The notes under the pieces were generated by a model. The model saw only the letters and a list, made by a program, of their open reading frames with translations. It was not told the DNA's origin and did no database searches. Source: a virus. From it: a stretch of 26,376 nucleotides of DNA. The stretch is from positions 1 through 26,376 of IMG/VR virus record IMGVR_UViG_3300042474_001676. One strand, 5' to 3'. Made by a program: the position numbers and the translations under genes. Of the stretch, positions 7,010 to 14,232 are shown piece by piece (position 1 is the first letter of the stretch; the number at the start of each line of letters is the position of its first letter).

Positions 7010-8645
7010 TGGAAAGCCCCTGCGCCGTGGCGGCGGACAGGATTTCAAAGAGCGCGGTGCTGCTCGCGGCGGAGGTGATGAGCGATTCCACGAAAGCCGG
7101 GTCGCGCAGCTTCGCATCCAGCGCCGCCGCACGCTCCGCGAGGCCTGCGTCGTCGCCGTGCAGGACCGCTGCAAGCGCCGCTTTCAACGGCTGCAAGTCG
7201 CGTGCAAGCGCCGCCGGGAACGAGTGCCGCGCCTTCGCCAGCAGCTTCCCAAGCACCGGAGAGTCCGCCCCGCCGCCGCGTTCATTCGCCAGCGCATCCG
7301 CCTCCTCCTGCTTCGCCTTTTCCTCCTGCTTCTTCGCCGCGTCCGCCGCGTCCGCCGCGGTTCCATCCTTCGGCTCCGGCTTGCCGAGCAGTTCCTCGCC
7401 TTCATCCGGCGTCACCAGCCCGAGCCGCTCGCGCGCATCCTTCACTGCGATCGGAATGCCGAGTTCCTTCGCGGCCCTCAGCACCTCGATGTCCAGCCGC
7501 GTGTCGCCATCGTCCCGCGTCTTGATGGTGATGTAGGCCAGCGGGCGCACGCCTTTGCCGAAATGGTATTCGATGACGAGCCGGGAGAGCTGCATCTGCA
7601 TCGTCTCCGCAAGCCATGCGGCGTCATCCTGCTCGAGCAGTTCCCCTTCGCCGCCTTGCACGCTCGCGCCTTGCCCCTCGCCGTTGCCGGCGCTCATGGT
7701 CGAAAGGTCCGCACCGCGCCAGAGGATCGCGATGGCGCGGTCCATCCGCTCGATGAGCGGCTCAAAGGGATTTTGCCCGCCGCCTGCGGAGGCTTCCACG
7801 AGCGAGATTTCCGCGCCCTGGTTCACCACGGCCGCCCAGTCGTTCATGAATGCGCCCACGGCGCTCTCCATCGCATTCCACTCCGCGCTGCCGGGTGTGG
7901 CGGGCGTCTTGCCGAGCAGGCCGGGCATCCCGAATTTTTCCGTGTAGCTCAGCCAGTCTTGCAGCGGCAAACGCTTGTAAAGGTAGGCCACCGCGCAGGC
8001 TTCCATGATGCCGTCGCCGACCGTCACGAGCCATTGCTCGGCGCTCATGTCCTTGCCTTCCGTGGCCGTGTCTTGGTCGAGGAAGCGCAGCTTGCCGGTG
8101 CGGTTCTCAAAGAACCAGAGCGGGCAGAAGCGCAGCTCGGCGGTGAGCCCGCCATCCTCCGCGCCGTCGCCGGGCTTCATCACGATCTCATGCACCGCAT
8201 ACTTTTTGCCGATGGCATCCGCCATCTGCCGCGCGAGGAGTGCGAAGCCGCCGCGCTGATTTTCATCGAGCGCATTGCAGGCGGTGACGTTGCCATAGAA
8301 ATACTCGAGCACCTCCTTGTGCTGCTCCGCCGTGGCAGCGAGCTCCTTGTCTTCGCCGACATCCGCGGTGAGAATCTCGAAGCCGTAGCGCGCGACGGCG
8401 GAGATGCGTTTGCGGCGGCAGGCCGCAATCTTGTCGTCGCGCCGCTCGATGGCATCCGCGAGCCGGGCGAACTGCCCGAGGTAGCCCTGCGCGAAAAGGT
8501 CGAGCGAGGAAGTGAGGTAGGCGGGCGTGAGCTGCGCGATCGGATTGTAGCGTGCCTGGAGCGAACGCTGCACGCGCTGCGGGGTGATTTGCGTCGCCGT
8601 CTGTGTGGCGGGTGCGAGTGCCTTGGGTTTGCGGGATGTCTTCAA
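6999..8645 (-). CDS. Portal protein, DUF935 (Mu gp29-like)
   Basis: 548 aa. The start is TTG at 8645, overlapping the terminase stop by TTGA. The N-terminus is basic. The core, residues about 60-400, has the DUF935 look: FARLADAIERRDDKIAACRR, then RRKRISAVARYGFEIL, KYAVHEIVMKPG, LRFCPLWFFENRTGKLRFL, LLGKTPATPGSAEWNAMESA, and ILWRGADLSTMSAGNGEGQG. The C-terminal part (about 430-548) is Ala-rich helical. A GCCGCGTCC 9-bp tandem lies in its coding sequence near 7340. The protein forms the dodecameric DNA channel at the head vertex. The last residues (LSTSH) and the stop are encoded by heptamer array B1. Confidence 0.88.
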   Translation of the reverse strand: MKTSRKPKALAPATQTATQITPQRVQRSLQARYNPIAQLTPAYLTSSLDLFAQGYLGQFARLADAIERRDDKIAACRRKRISAVARYGFEILTADVGEDKELAATAEQHKEVLEYFYGNVTACNALDENQRGGFALLARQMADAIGKKYAVHEIVMKPGDGAEDGGLTAELRFCPLWFFENRTGKLRFLDQDTATEGKDMSAEQWLVTVGDGIMEACAVAYLYKRLPLQDWLSYTEKFGMPGLLGKTPATPGSAEWNAMESAVGAFMNDWAAVVNQGAEISLVEASAGGGQNPFEPLIERMDRAIAILWRGADLSTMSAGNGEGQGASVQGGEGELLEQDDAAWLAETMQMQLSRLVIEYHFGKGVRPLAYITIKTRDDGDTRLDIEVLRAAKELGIPIAVKDARERLGLVTPDEGEELLGKPEPKDGTAADAADAAKKQEEKAKQEEADALANERGGGADSPVLGKLLAKARHSFPAALARDLQPLKAALAAVLHGDDAGLAERAAALDAKLRDPAFVESLITSAASSTALFEILSAATAQGLSTSH

Positions 8646-10159
8646 ACGAGTGCCCTCCGTTTCTTAAATTTGCCCGCTGCGCGCTCGACCGCCTGGTAAT
8701 GGAACGGCCCGCTGTGATTTCCCGCGGCGCGGATGGCGAGCGCGATGGCCCAGAATCGATCCGCGTGGTCTTTCACGTCGCGGGCGGCGGCGATGCTCAC
8801 GCGCCCGCCGGGGCTGGTGATTTTCTCCGGCTTGCGCAGATCGTCGCGCAGCGCGGGGTCGGGCGTGATTTCGATGGTCTTGTCCTCAAACTCCGCCACG
8901 AGGTTTGTCGCCATGATTTCCGTCACCTTCGCCGTGGGTGCCTTGCGTCCTTCGCTGCGAATCCGGTCGGTGACGGGTTCCGTGCTCGAGAAGTTCACGC
9001 CTTCGATGCGGTCGGTGCCGAACTTTTCCTCGGCCATTTCAAAAAGCCCGAGACCGTTGCCCGTCATGTCGAAGCACGCGCGGCGGAATTTCGGGAGCAG
9101 GCCGAGCCGCTCGAATTCGTCGAACTGCTGCTTGATGCGCATCTCCTGCATGGTGAGCAGGCCGATCATGCGCTTCACGCGGCCCACCTTTTCAAAGACC
9201 GCCTGCACGGAGAGGTCGCCGACGCGGGCGAAGTCCTGCCCCACGTAGATGTCGCCCTCGGCGCGGTGCATCCGTTGCAGGCTGTTCACGCTCCACTCCT
9301 GCTCGTCAATCGGGATCATCGCGCGCTCGGCGGCGCTGATGAGTTCCTGCGTGAGCAGCGCGGCGTTCTCATCCGCAAAGGTGCATTCGTAGTTTTGATC
9401 GTAGGCCCGCTTGTCAGCCGACTGCCGGCGCGCTTCGTCCGGCGTGATTTCTTTCCCGCTGATGATGCTGTGAATCCGCAGCGCACCCATCGCGTGGGCA
9501 TCCGACCGGCGCATCCGGTTGTAGGGAATATCCCCGCGCGAGACGAGCTGATAGAACATGTTCCGCTTCCCGTTGCCGGTGCTGGAAATGCGGCAGAGGA
9601 AATCCGGGTTGCTCGAAATGATGGGCTCAGCCGCTTCCCAAATCGCTTGCGAGTCTTCATGGAATGCGAATTCGTCGAGGATGAGGTCGCCGGAAAAGCC
9701 GCGCGCCGTGCGGGGATTCGCCGCGAGCACCTTGATGCGCCCGGTGATTCCGCCGACCGTGATCTTAATCTCGAAGCGCATCGCCTCGTATTTCAGATCC
9801 TCGCTCAAATCCTGACGCCCGTTCAGCTCATCCGCATTGCTCTCCGTCTCGACTCCCTCAATCGCGACGCCGAGCGCACGGCAAATCTCTTCGGCCTTGA
9901 TCACAAACTCCGCCCCGTTGTCGCGGGAGTTGGAAAGCACCGTCACAAGCCGCCCAGGGAACCGCAGCAGCCGATCCACGGCCCACGCCGCGAGCGTGTA
10001 GCTCTTCCCGATTTGCCGGGACCAGTGCAGGATCACAGTCTTGCTCTCATGGTCGCGGAAAATCGGCTCCTGATACGCACGGAACTTGATGAGTCCGATG
10101 GCGCCCTCCGCCTTGGACGTTGGACGTTGGACGTTGGACGTTGGACGTTTCGTCTTCAC
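8642..10159 (-). CDS. Terminase large subunit (Mu gp28-like)
   Basis: 505 aa ATPase/nuclease that packages DNA. Walker A is WSRQIGKSYT (residues about 47-56), Walker B is DLILDEFAF (about 157-165), and the coupling segment RISSTGNGKRNMFYQ follows. The RNase H-like nuclease has acidic positions in GQDFARVGDLS, CFDMTGNGLG and DVKDHADRFW. I chose the GTG at 10159. It overlaps the upstream stop by GTGA and has GGAGGTGAAG just before it, one of the few clear Shine-Dalgarno sequences here. The frame remains open further upstream, but that part is a shadow of the preceding gene. Residues 5-15 (RPTSNVQRPTS) are encoded by heptamer array A4. Confidence 0.92.
   Translation of the reverse strand: MKTKRPTSNVQRPTSKAEGAIGLIKFRAYQEPIFRDHESKTVILHWSRQIGKSYTLAAWAVDRLLRFPGRLVTVLSNSRDNGAEFVIKAEEICRALGVAIEGVETESNADELNGRQDLSEDLKYEAMRFEIKITVGGITGRIKVLAANPRTARGFSGDLILDEFAFHEDSQAIWEAAEPIISSNPDFLCRISSTGNGKRNMFYQLVSRGDIPYNRMRRSDAHAMGALRIHSIISGKEITPDEARRQSADKRAYDQNYECTFADENAALLTQELISAAERAMIPIDEQEWSVNSLQRMHRAEGDIYVGQDFARVGDLSVQAVFEKVGRVKRMIGLLTMQEMRIKQQFDEFERLGLLPKFRRACFDMTGNGLGLFEMAEEKFGTDRIEGVNFSSTEPVTDRIRSEGRKAPTAKVTEIMATNLVAEFEDKTIEITPDPALRDDLRKPEKITSPGGRVSIAAARDVKDHADRFWAIALAIRAAGNHSGPFHYQAVERAAGKFKKRRALV
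10113..10147 (-). repeat. Heptamer array A4 (five CGTCCAA units) in the terminase 5' end
   Basis: Five perfect units, in the coding strand of the large terminase starting at its fifth codon. They encode RPTSNVQRPTS followed by KAEGAIG. The downstream residues (FRAYQEPIFRDHESKTVILH) are where a normal terminase N-terminus would begin. Confidence 0.97.
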
Positions 10160-10830
10160 GCCTTCACCTCCGGGGCGGTGCCCCACAGCTTGAGCCGCAC
10201 CGCGGCAATCTTGTCGTCGGAACTCAGCGAACGGTCCGCCGCGATGGCCTTCAGTTCCTTCACAAATTTCAGCGCGGCCTTGGCCCCGTCGAATTGGAAC
10301 TTGTCGATCGCCAGTGCCAGCTCGCGCTCTTTGCGGTCGAGTTCCTGTGAGCGGTGCTTCAGCTTGGCCTTCGCCTCGCTCTGCTTGGCGTCCACCTCCC
10401 GGCGCTTCAGCTCCAGCTTGCGGAATTCCAGAAACGTCTCCGTGTCGGCAGACGCGGCGGCGATGGTGAGAAAGTTCCGCTCCAGTGCGGCGTGCTTCTC
10501 CTCGGGCGACATGCTGCCCTTGCTCGCGACCTCCTGCTCCATCTGCACCCGCGCCTCGGCTTCCACCTGCGCATACTTGGAGGACGAGCGCCAGAAGGCC
10601 AGCGCCGCGTAGAAGGCAGTGCAGCCGACCGAAAGCCCCCATTCCTTCTTGATCATGCGGCGGGCGTGCGCTTCGCCCTTCTCCGCCCACCAGCCGATGA
10701 CCTTGCGCTGGCGATCCATCTCGAATCCCTTGATCTTCGCGTCGCGACGGGCCGCGGGAAAATGCAGCGGCTCCGGCGCGGCGGCGCGGCGGCTGGTCTG
10801 GCGTTTGGATGTGCGGCGCTTGGGCGTCAT
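10156..10830 (-). CDS. Probable terminase small subunit (position of Mu gp27, DUF3486-like)
   Basis: 224 aa, MTPKRRTSKRQTSRRAAAPE. It has a very basic N-terminus and an HTH-like part (RRMIKKEWGLSVGCTAFYAA, residues about 58-77). A long coiled coil follows (RKLELKRREVDAKQSEAKAK onwards, about 135-175). This is the usual build of Mu-type small terminases, which bind DNA and recruit the large subunit. It starts by ATGA overlap and ends by GTGA overlap with the large subunit. Confidence 0.68.
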   Translation of the reverse strand: MTPKRRTSKRQTSRRAAAPEPLHFPAARRDAKIKGFEMDRQRKVIGWWAEKGEAHARRMIKKEWGLSVGCTAFYAALAFWRSSSKYAQVEAEARVQMEQEVASKGSMSPEEKHAALERNFLTIAAASADTETFLEFRKLELKRREVDAKQSEAKAKLKHRSQELDRKERELALAIDKFQFDGAKAALKFVKELKAIAADRSLSSDDKIAAVRLKLWGTAPEVKA

Positions 10831-11009
10831 TCACGGGTGGGTTGAGCGGGGAGGTCATGCGATGTAGGGTAGGGACGGTTTGCGGAAGGATTGCAGGCGC
10901 GATGCAAACGCGCGGAAACGTTATGCAAAACGCGCGGGAATGAATCCGAGGGGGTATGCCGCGGGCTGGCGGCAATCGGGGCGTGGCGGGCTTTGTGGGC
11001 GACGCTCAT
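10827..11009 (-). CDS. Small basic protein of unknown function in coupled operon
   Basis: 60 aa, MSVAHKARHAPIAASPRHTP, rich in His, Arg and Pro. It begins with an ATGA overlap on the 79-aa gene and ends with an ATGA overlap on the small-terminase gene. The two couplings are the main evidence that it is translated. There is no recognisable domain. Its coding sequence includes two near-identical sites, ATGCAAACGCGCGGAA and ATGCAAAACGCGCGGGAA, 21 bases apart (10902-10940). The region may therefore serve as a DNA site as well as, or instead of, a gene. Confidence 0.45.
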   Translation of the reverse strand: MSVAHKARHAPIAASPRHTPSDSFPRVLHNVSARLHRACNPSANRPYPTSHDLPAQPTRE

Positions 11010-11245
11010 CCCAGCACCTCCAGTTTGCCGTCCGCCGTGAATGTCCAGACCGTGCCGCGCAGGCCCGTGTCCGTGCCCTTCGCCATTGGTGGCTCCATGC
11101 GGGAGAGCTGCGAGAGCGTGGCGTTGATGTCCGCATCCGTCTCGGCCTTGCCCGTGAAATGCGGAACCTCGGCGGCGATGAGTGGCACCGTGATCGCGCG
11201 GCGCGCGGCGACCAGGACGTGAAGGATTGCCAGTGGAAGGGTCAT
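11006..11245 (-). CDS. Small protein of unknown function
   Basis: 79 aa, MTLPLAILHVLVAARRAITV. It has ATGA overlaps at both ends. The sequence suggests an N-terminal helix pair, a middle helix (ADINATLSQLSRMEP) and a C-terminal beta hairpin (GTVWTFTADGKLEVLG). This pattern is compatible with a small winged-helix fold, but no family is recognised. Its place between a membrane/coiled-coil gene and the terminase genes matches the small unknowns of Mu-like packaging regions. Confidence 0.6.
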   Translation of the reverse strand: MTLPLAILHVLVAARRAITVPLIAAEVPHFTGKAETDADINATLSQLSRMEPPMAKGTDTGLRGTVWTFTADGKLEVLG

Positions 11246-12015
11246 TTCGCATGACGAATAATGTTAGGCAGGTCGCGCTGGAACTGCTCGAAGGCGGCGG
11301 CGGTCTTGCCCTCGATGCCTGCGATGCGGTCCAGCCGTTCGGTGATCTCCGAGAGGCGCGAAGCCCCGGCGTCCTTCAGCTCCTTGAACATGGAGAGAAG
11401 CTCCGAGCGCGGGATGACGTGCTCGCGCAGCCTTTTGAGCTCCTTGTCGGTCTTGTCCGCGAGGTCTGTGAGCGCGCCGACCGTGGCGTATTCCCTCGCC
11501 TGCGCGACCATGATGGGCTGGCCGGTGATGCTCATCGTGCCGGTCTCTTTCACGCCCGCCACGTCGCGGATGTATTTTTGCAGGCGGAAGTGCGAGCCGA
11601 TGAGCGCGACGAACACGCCGAGCACGGACAGCGCGGCTGCGCCTTCGGCGATCTGGATGTCGGCGAGCGAGAGCGAACGTCCAACGTCCAACGTCCAACC
11701 GCGTAAAGCCGCGGGGGACGCGGCCACGCGGCCTTTACGCGGTCCAACGTCCAAAGAAAGAGGAGGCATCGCCCGCTCCGGTTCCCCAACCGGAGCGGGC
11801 ACCCTGTCCCCTGCTGCTGCCGTTCGCACCGGCAGCACCATGAAGGTGATCAAAATTGCGCCGCAAAGCAGCGAAGAAGCGAAGGCGGGCGCGGTGGACG
11901 GCGCGGGGGCCTGAGCTTTCGGCTCATGACATGGGTGCGCCTGCGCGTGACTCTCTTTGGGCACAACGCAACTCTTGCCCCCCTTCGCTGCTTCGTTGCT
12001 TCGCGGTAAAGTCAT
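11242..12015 (-). CDS. Membrane/coiled-coil protein, N-terminal half built from repeats
   Basis: 257 aa from ATG 12015, which overlaps the previous stop by ATGA. Residues 115-257 look like a normal small phage protein. They comprise a membrane helix (AAALSVLGVFVALIGSHFRL, about 126-145) and a helical, coiled-coil tail, similar in build to the DUF2730/gp25-type protein near the Mu terminase genes (inference). Residues 1-114 are mostly repeat-derived: a 146-bp inverted-repeat-bounded segment (residues about 4-52), a perfect 13-bp hairpin (residues about 72-81), and a heptamer array split by a palindrome (residues about 88-113). A second hydrophobic stretch (SSLLCGAILITFMVLPV) falls within or next to the first of these. 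All insertions keep the frame open. Confidence 0.6.
   Translation of the reverse strand: MTLPRSNEAAKGGKSCVVPKESHAQAHPCHEPKAQAPAPSTAPAFASSLLCGAILITFMVLPVRTAAAGDRVPAPVGEPERAMPPLSLDVGPRKGRVAASPAALRGWTLDVGRSLSLADIQIAEGAAALSVLGVFVALIGSHFRLQKYIRDVAGVKETGTMSITGQPIMVAQAREYATVGALTDLADKTDKELKRLREHVIPRSELLSMFKELKDAGASRLSEITERLDRIAGIEGKTAAAFEQFQRDLPNIIRHAK
11678..11754 (+). repeat. Heptamer array A5, split by a palindromic element
   Basis: Three CGTCCAA units (11678-11698), then C, then a 42-bp palindromic segment, then GTCCAA and one more CGTCCAA (11742-11754). Removing the 42 bp restores exactly five units. The array is antisense to the gene it lies in, the only one of the six in that orientation. It is preceded by GAGCGAA, as at arrays A1 and A6. 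Confidence 0.93.
11700..11741. mobile_element. 42-bp palindromic element inserted in heptamer array
   Basis: Ends are CGCGTAAAG and CTTTACGCG, a perfect 9-bp inverted repeat. The pairing continues inward through CCGCG/CGCGG with one bulge. It is a multiple of three in length and adds 14 in-frame codons to the host gene. Two diverged relatives with the same CCGCGTAAA start and ACGCGG partner lie at 19395 and 21555. Confidence 0.75.
11771..11800. repeat. Perfect 13-bp hairpin inside coding sequence
   Basis: GCCCGCTCCGGTT pairs perfectly with AACCGGAGCGGGC around a CCCC loop. It encodes part of VPAPVGEPERA (residues about 72-82) of the 257-aa protein. It is about 17 bp from heptamer array A5 and looks like a small palindromic repeat of the REP type. 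Confidence 0.9.
11861..12006. mobile_element. Possible MITE-like segment with 24-bp imperfect inverted ends
   Basis: The first 24 bp (beginning CCGCAAAGCAGCGAAG) match the reverse complement of the last 24 bp at 21 of 24 positions. The segment covers codons about 4-52 of the 257-aa gene. The ends are low-complexity GAAGC-rich sequence, so chance or slippage is possible. No target duplication is evident. Confidence 0.4.
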
Positions 12016-12512
12016 GCTGCGTCCTCCTGCGCGGCGAGCGCGTCCTTCCATTCGAGCTTCGTGCTGCTTTTGGGGATGCCGTTCTTGTCCACCTGCCTGC
12101 ACGCGGCGACGAGCGCCGGCGCCTTGGTCCCGAGGATCTCGGCGGCGAAGGTGCGGAATGCCTTGCCGTCCTTCTGCGTGCATTCAAAGACGGGCTTCAG
12201 CCGGTAGAAGCGCGCGAGCTGGCCGTCGCTGGCGGCTTCGATGCGGTCATGCACGTCGCTCTTCGGCGCGAAGGTCTTCACGAGCAGGTCGCTGGTGAAC
12301 ACGATGGGCAGCGTGATGCGCGTGCCCTTCGCCAAAAACTGCCGCCCTTCGCGGCTGGCGTCGGCGAGCGCCTCGTGCTCATCGGGGCGTGCCAGGGCGT
12401 CGGCTTCGAGCCGTTCCTCGATGGCGTCGAGTTCTGTCTTCGCGGACGCGATGGCCTGCGTGAGTTCCGCGCCGCGATCCACGTCGCGCAGGATGAGTGC
12501 GGCGGACCTCAT
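12012..12512 (-). CDS. Conserved-looking phage protein of unknown function
   Basis: 166 aa, MRSAALILRDVDRGAELTQA. ATGA overlaps join it to the genes on both sides. It has an N-terminal coiled-coil part (residues about 12-45), then a mixed globular part. That part includes TFAPKSDVHDRIEAASDGQL, ARFYRLKPVFECTQKDGKAF and FRTFAAEILGTKAPALVAAC. The even composition and clear secondary structure suggest a real folded protein. I do not recognise a family. The location between lysis and packaging genes suggests a late role. Confidence 0.65.
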   Translation of the reverse strand: MRSAALILRDVDRGAELTQAIASAKTELDAIEERLEADALARPDEHEALADASREGRQFLAKGTRITLPIVFTSDLLVKTFAPKSDVHDRIEAASDGQLARFYRLKPVFECTQKDGKAFRTFAAEILGTKAPALVAACRQVDKNGIPKSSTKLEWKDALAAQEDAA

Positions 12513-12787
12513 TGCCCGAGCCTCCCTTGCAAGATGGATGCGCGCTTCTCGATTGCAGCGGTGCGCTTCGCGATGCCCTTCATCTCTGCCGCGAGCACGC
12601 GCCCAGCGGCGAGGAACGCATTACGGTGCATCTTGTCGATTTTCATGATCGCGCGGCCCACTGCTTTCTGTGCGCCTTGGCAGGCGCGCAGGTGATCGCG
12701 CTGGAGCTTGAGCTTTTCGGCATCCGCCTTGCGGAGCTGGCTGGCGAGTTGCCGGAGTTCCTTCCGGTTTTCCTTGGTCATTGTCAT
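12509..12787 (-). CDS. Small helical coiled-coil protein
   Basis: 92 aa, MTMTKENRKELRQLASQLRK, almost entirely charged helix, with heptad-like spacing through residues 8-90. An alternative ATG lies two codons in (12781). It lies between the endolysin and the 166-aa gene, and its stop overlaps the next start by ATGA. It could be a spanin-like or chaperone-like late protein, but it has no membrane helix. The leader before it is CA-rich (ACCCCGACCAA) and lacks a Shine-Dalgarno sequence. Confidence 0.6.
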   Translation of the reverse strand: MTMTKENRKELRQLASQLRKADAEKLKLQRDHLRACQGAQKAVGRAIMKIDKMHRNAFLAAGRVLAAEMKGIAKRTAAIEKRASILQGRLGQ

Positions 12788-12814
12788 TTGGTCGGGGTGT
12801 TTGGGTTTAGGGTT

Positions 12815-13618
12815 TCAGGCAAAAATGTCTGTGCCGCTGGCGACGCGGCTGCGCAGCTCCTTGAGCATCGCACCTGTGCTCATACCGCGAGCCCACGCAG
12901 GTCTGTGCTCGGCGTGCGGTTCGTCCTTCAGGGCCTTCCAGTCGCCCCCCCATTCGAGGCCGGCGGCTTTTACGGCCGGCCCCCACACGCGGCGGTAGTG
13001 CGGCGATTCCCACACGGGCTCCCCGAGCGAGAAGAGCGTGGCGTCGCACGCGATGCCGAAATTGTGATTGCTATAACCGGCGGGCGCGTTCGTGACGATC
13101 GGCCCCGGAAGACCGCGGCCCTTGAGCCAGAGCTGGTGCTGCTGCGCGTAGGTGCGCGTGCCGCTGGTAATGACCCAGTGAAGACCGTTGCTCGCGACGC
13201 CCTTGTTTGCCGCGAGCAGCGCGGCGATGACGAGCGGCTGCGTGCGCTTGTGCAGGGTGGCAATCATCGCCTCGCTGCGGGCGTCCACTTGCCCTTCGAA
13301 TGGCTGCTCGACCGGCGGCTGCGGGAGCGAAGGCGGCGACACCTTTGCATCCAGCGCGCGGCGCACTGCCGCCCAGGTGAGCGCCCCGGCGATGCTGTCC
13401 GCCGGGCCGCTGTAAAGGTGCGCGCGGGTGAGGCTGCGCTGCGCGGTGGCGATCGCGGCGCGGAGGTTCGCGGAGCGCACGGTGTCAATGCCGAGGCCGA
13501 GTTCGTAGGCGATGCCGCCCCACGTCTGCGGTCCGGCGAGGCCGTCCACATTCACGCGGCAGTGACCGAGAGCGTTTAGCTTGGTCTGCACGGCGAGGAT
13601 GTCGTTCTGAAAATTCAT
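12815..13618 (-). CDS. Endolysin: peptidoglycan-binding domain plus M15 zinc peptidase
   Basis: 267 aa. Residues about 1-90 hold two peptidoglycan-binding-like repeats (VQTKLNALGHCRVNVDGLAG, then IATAQRSLTRAHLYSGPADS). Residues about 115-240 are an M15 (VanY/L-Ala-D-Glu peptidase) domain. It contains TSGTRTYAQQHQLW, the zinc site SNHNFGIACD (His185, Asp192) and DEPHAE (His235). The enzyme would cut cell-wall cross-links at the end of infection. No signal peptide is seen, so export needs the holin encoded immediately upstream (gap of 4 bases). Confidence 0.9.
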   Translation of the reverse strand: MNFQNDILAVQTKLNALGHCRVNVDGLAGPQTWGGIAYELGLGIDTVRSANLRAAIATAQRSLTRAHLYSGPADSIAGALTWAAVRRALDAKVSPPSLPQPPVEQPFEGQVDARSEAMIATLHKRTQPLVIAALLAANKGVASNGLHWVITSGTRTYAQQHQLWLKGRGLPGPIVTNAPAGYSNHNFGIACDATLFSLGEPVWESPHYRRVWGPAVKAAGLEWGGDWKALKDEPHAEHRPAWARGMSTGAMLKELRSRVASGTDIFA

Positions 13619-13622
13619 CGCC

Positions 13623-14102
13623 TTACTTCGCGAATCCCTTGTTGCGGCGGGGCAGCGGGAGATCCACTTGCCCGCCGACGTTGCTGCCGTTGAAATTCAG
13701 GCCGCCCTTCACGCGGACGCTTTTGCCGTCTGTCGTCACGTCGAGGTTTTTCTGGCCGTCCGCGTAGCTCAGGCCGGCGCGGACTCCGGTCTGCGCGCAG
13801 CCGGTGAATGTGATGAGCGCGAAGAGCGCGAGCAGTGTGGCGGAGCGACCGATGGTGAAGCGCAGCGGGCCGGTGGCTTTGCTGCGTGCCCAGATCGCGG
13901 AGATGAGCATCCCGACATTGATGAGCGTCTCGGCGGTCTGCTGCACTTCGGCGTCACCAAACTGGATGCCGAATTTTTTCAGCAGCGGCGCGATGAACGT
14001 GCCGAGGATGAGAATCCAAAACGTCTTGCTGGCGAGGACGGACTTCGCGCCGGAGGGTTCGGAGGGTTCGGAATTGACAACGGGAGAGGGTTCGGGTTGC
14101 AT
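13623..14102 (-). CDS. Holin-like protein fused to a lipoprotein-like domain
   Basis: 159 aa from ATG 14102 (MQPEPSPVVNSEPSEPSGAK). Residues about 26-44 (KTFWILILGTFIAPLLKKF) and 58-72 form two membrane helices of holin type. A third hydrophobic stretch (TLLALFALITFTGC, residues 89-102) ends in a lipobox-like TFTGC. It is followed by a soluble beta-type domain (AGLSYADGQKNLDVTTDGKS) that looks like an outer-membrane lipoprotein or o-spanin. A TTG at 14210 would lengthen the product by 36 residues with poor composition, so it was not chosen. The N-terminus contains a small GAGGGTTCG tandem. The gene precedes the endolysin. Confidence 0.6.
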   Translation of the reverse strand: MQPEPSPVVNSEPSEPSGAKSVLASKTFWILILGTFIAPLLKKFGIQFGDAEVQQTAETLINVGMLISAIWARSKATGPLRFTIGRSATLLALFALITFTGCAQTGVRAGLSYADGQKNLDVTTDGKSVRVKGGLNFNGSNVGGQVDLPLPRRNKGFAK

Positions 14103-14232
14103 GGGGCGAGGTTGCCCCGTCGAACCTTCGTTGTATAACGCACCGCGCGCATCGCGCGTATTGCGCGCAGCGATTTTCGGAAATGTGCGATTTTTTTCCG
14201 CTGCCGACAAAAAAAACCTTGGCGACGCGATG
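14103..14232 (-). promoter_or_regulatory. Probable control region at the head of the lysis/late operon
   Basis: A gap of 130 bases upstream of the holin start. On the minus strand it contains a T8 tract (14209-14216) directly after CCAAGG, which could end transcription from the repressor side. An A/T-rich patch (14191-14197) follows, and a TTATACA-like -10 candidate lies near 14127-14133. Between them are alternating GCGCGC stretches. No matching -35 box is seen, so an activator-dependent late promoter is possible. All of this is weak motif evidence. Confidence 0.3.

Noticed and set aside
7002-8699. 565-codon plus-strand frame opposite the portal gene
   Set aside because: It is the complement shadow of the DUF935 portal, Arg/His/Ala-rich, with no domain.
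8642-10975. A single 777-codon frame containing the terminase
   Set aside because: The first 272 codons are an out-of-frame copy of the small-terminase and upstream genes. The GTGA coupling and the Shine-Dalgarno sequence at 10159 mark the true start.
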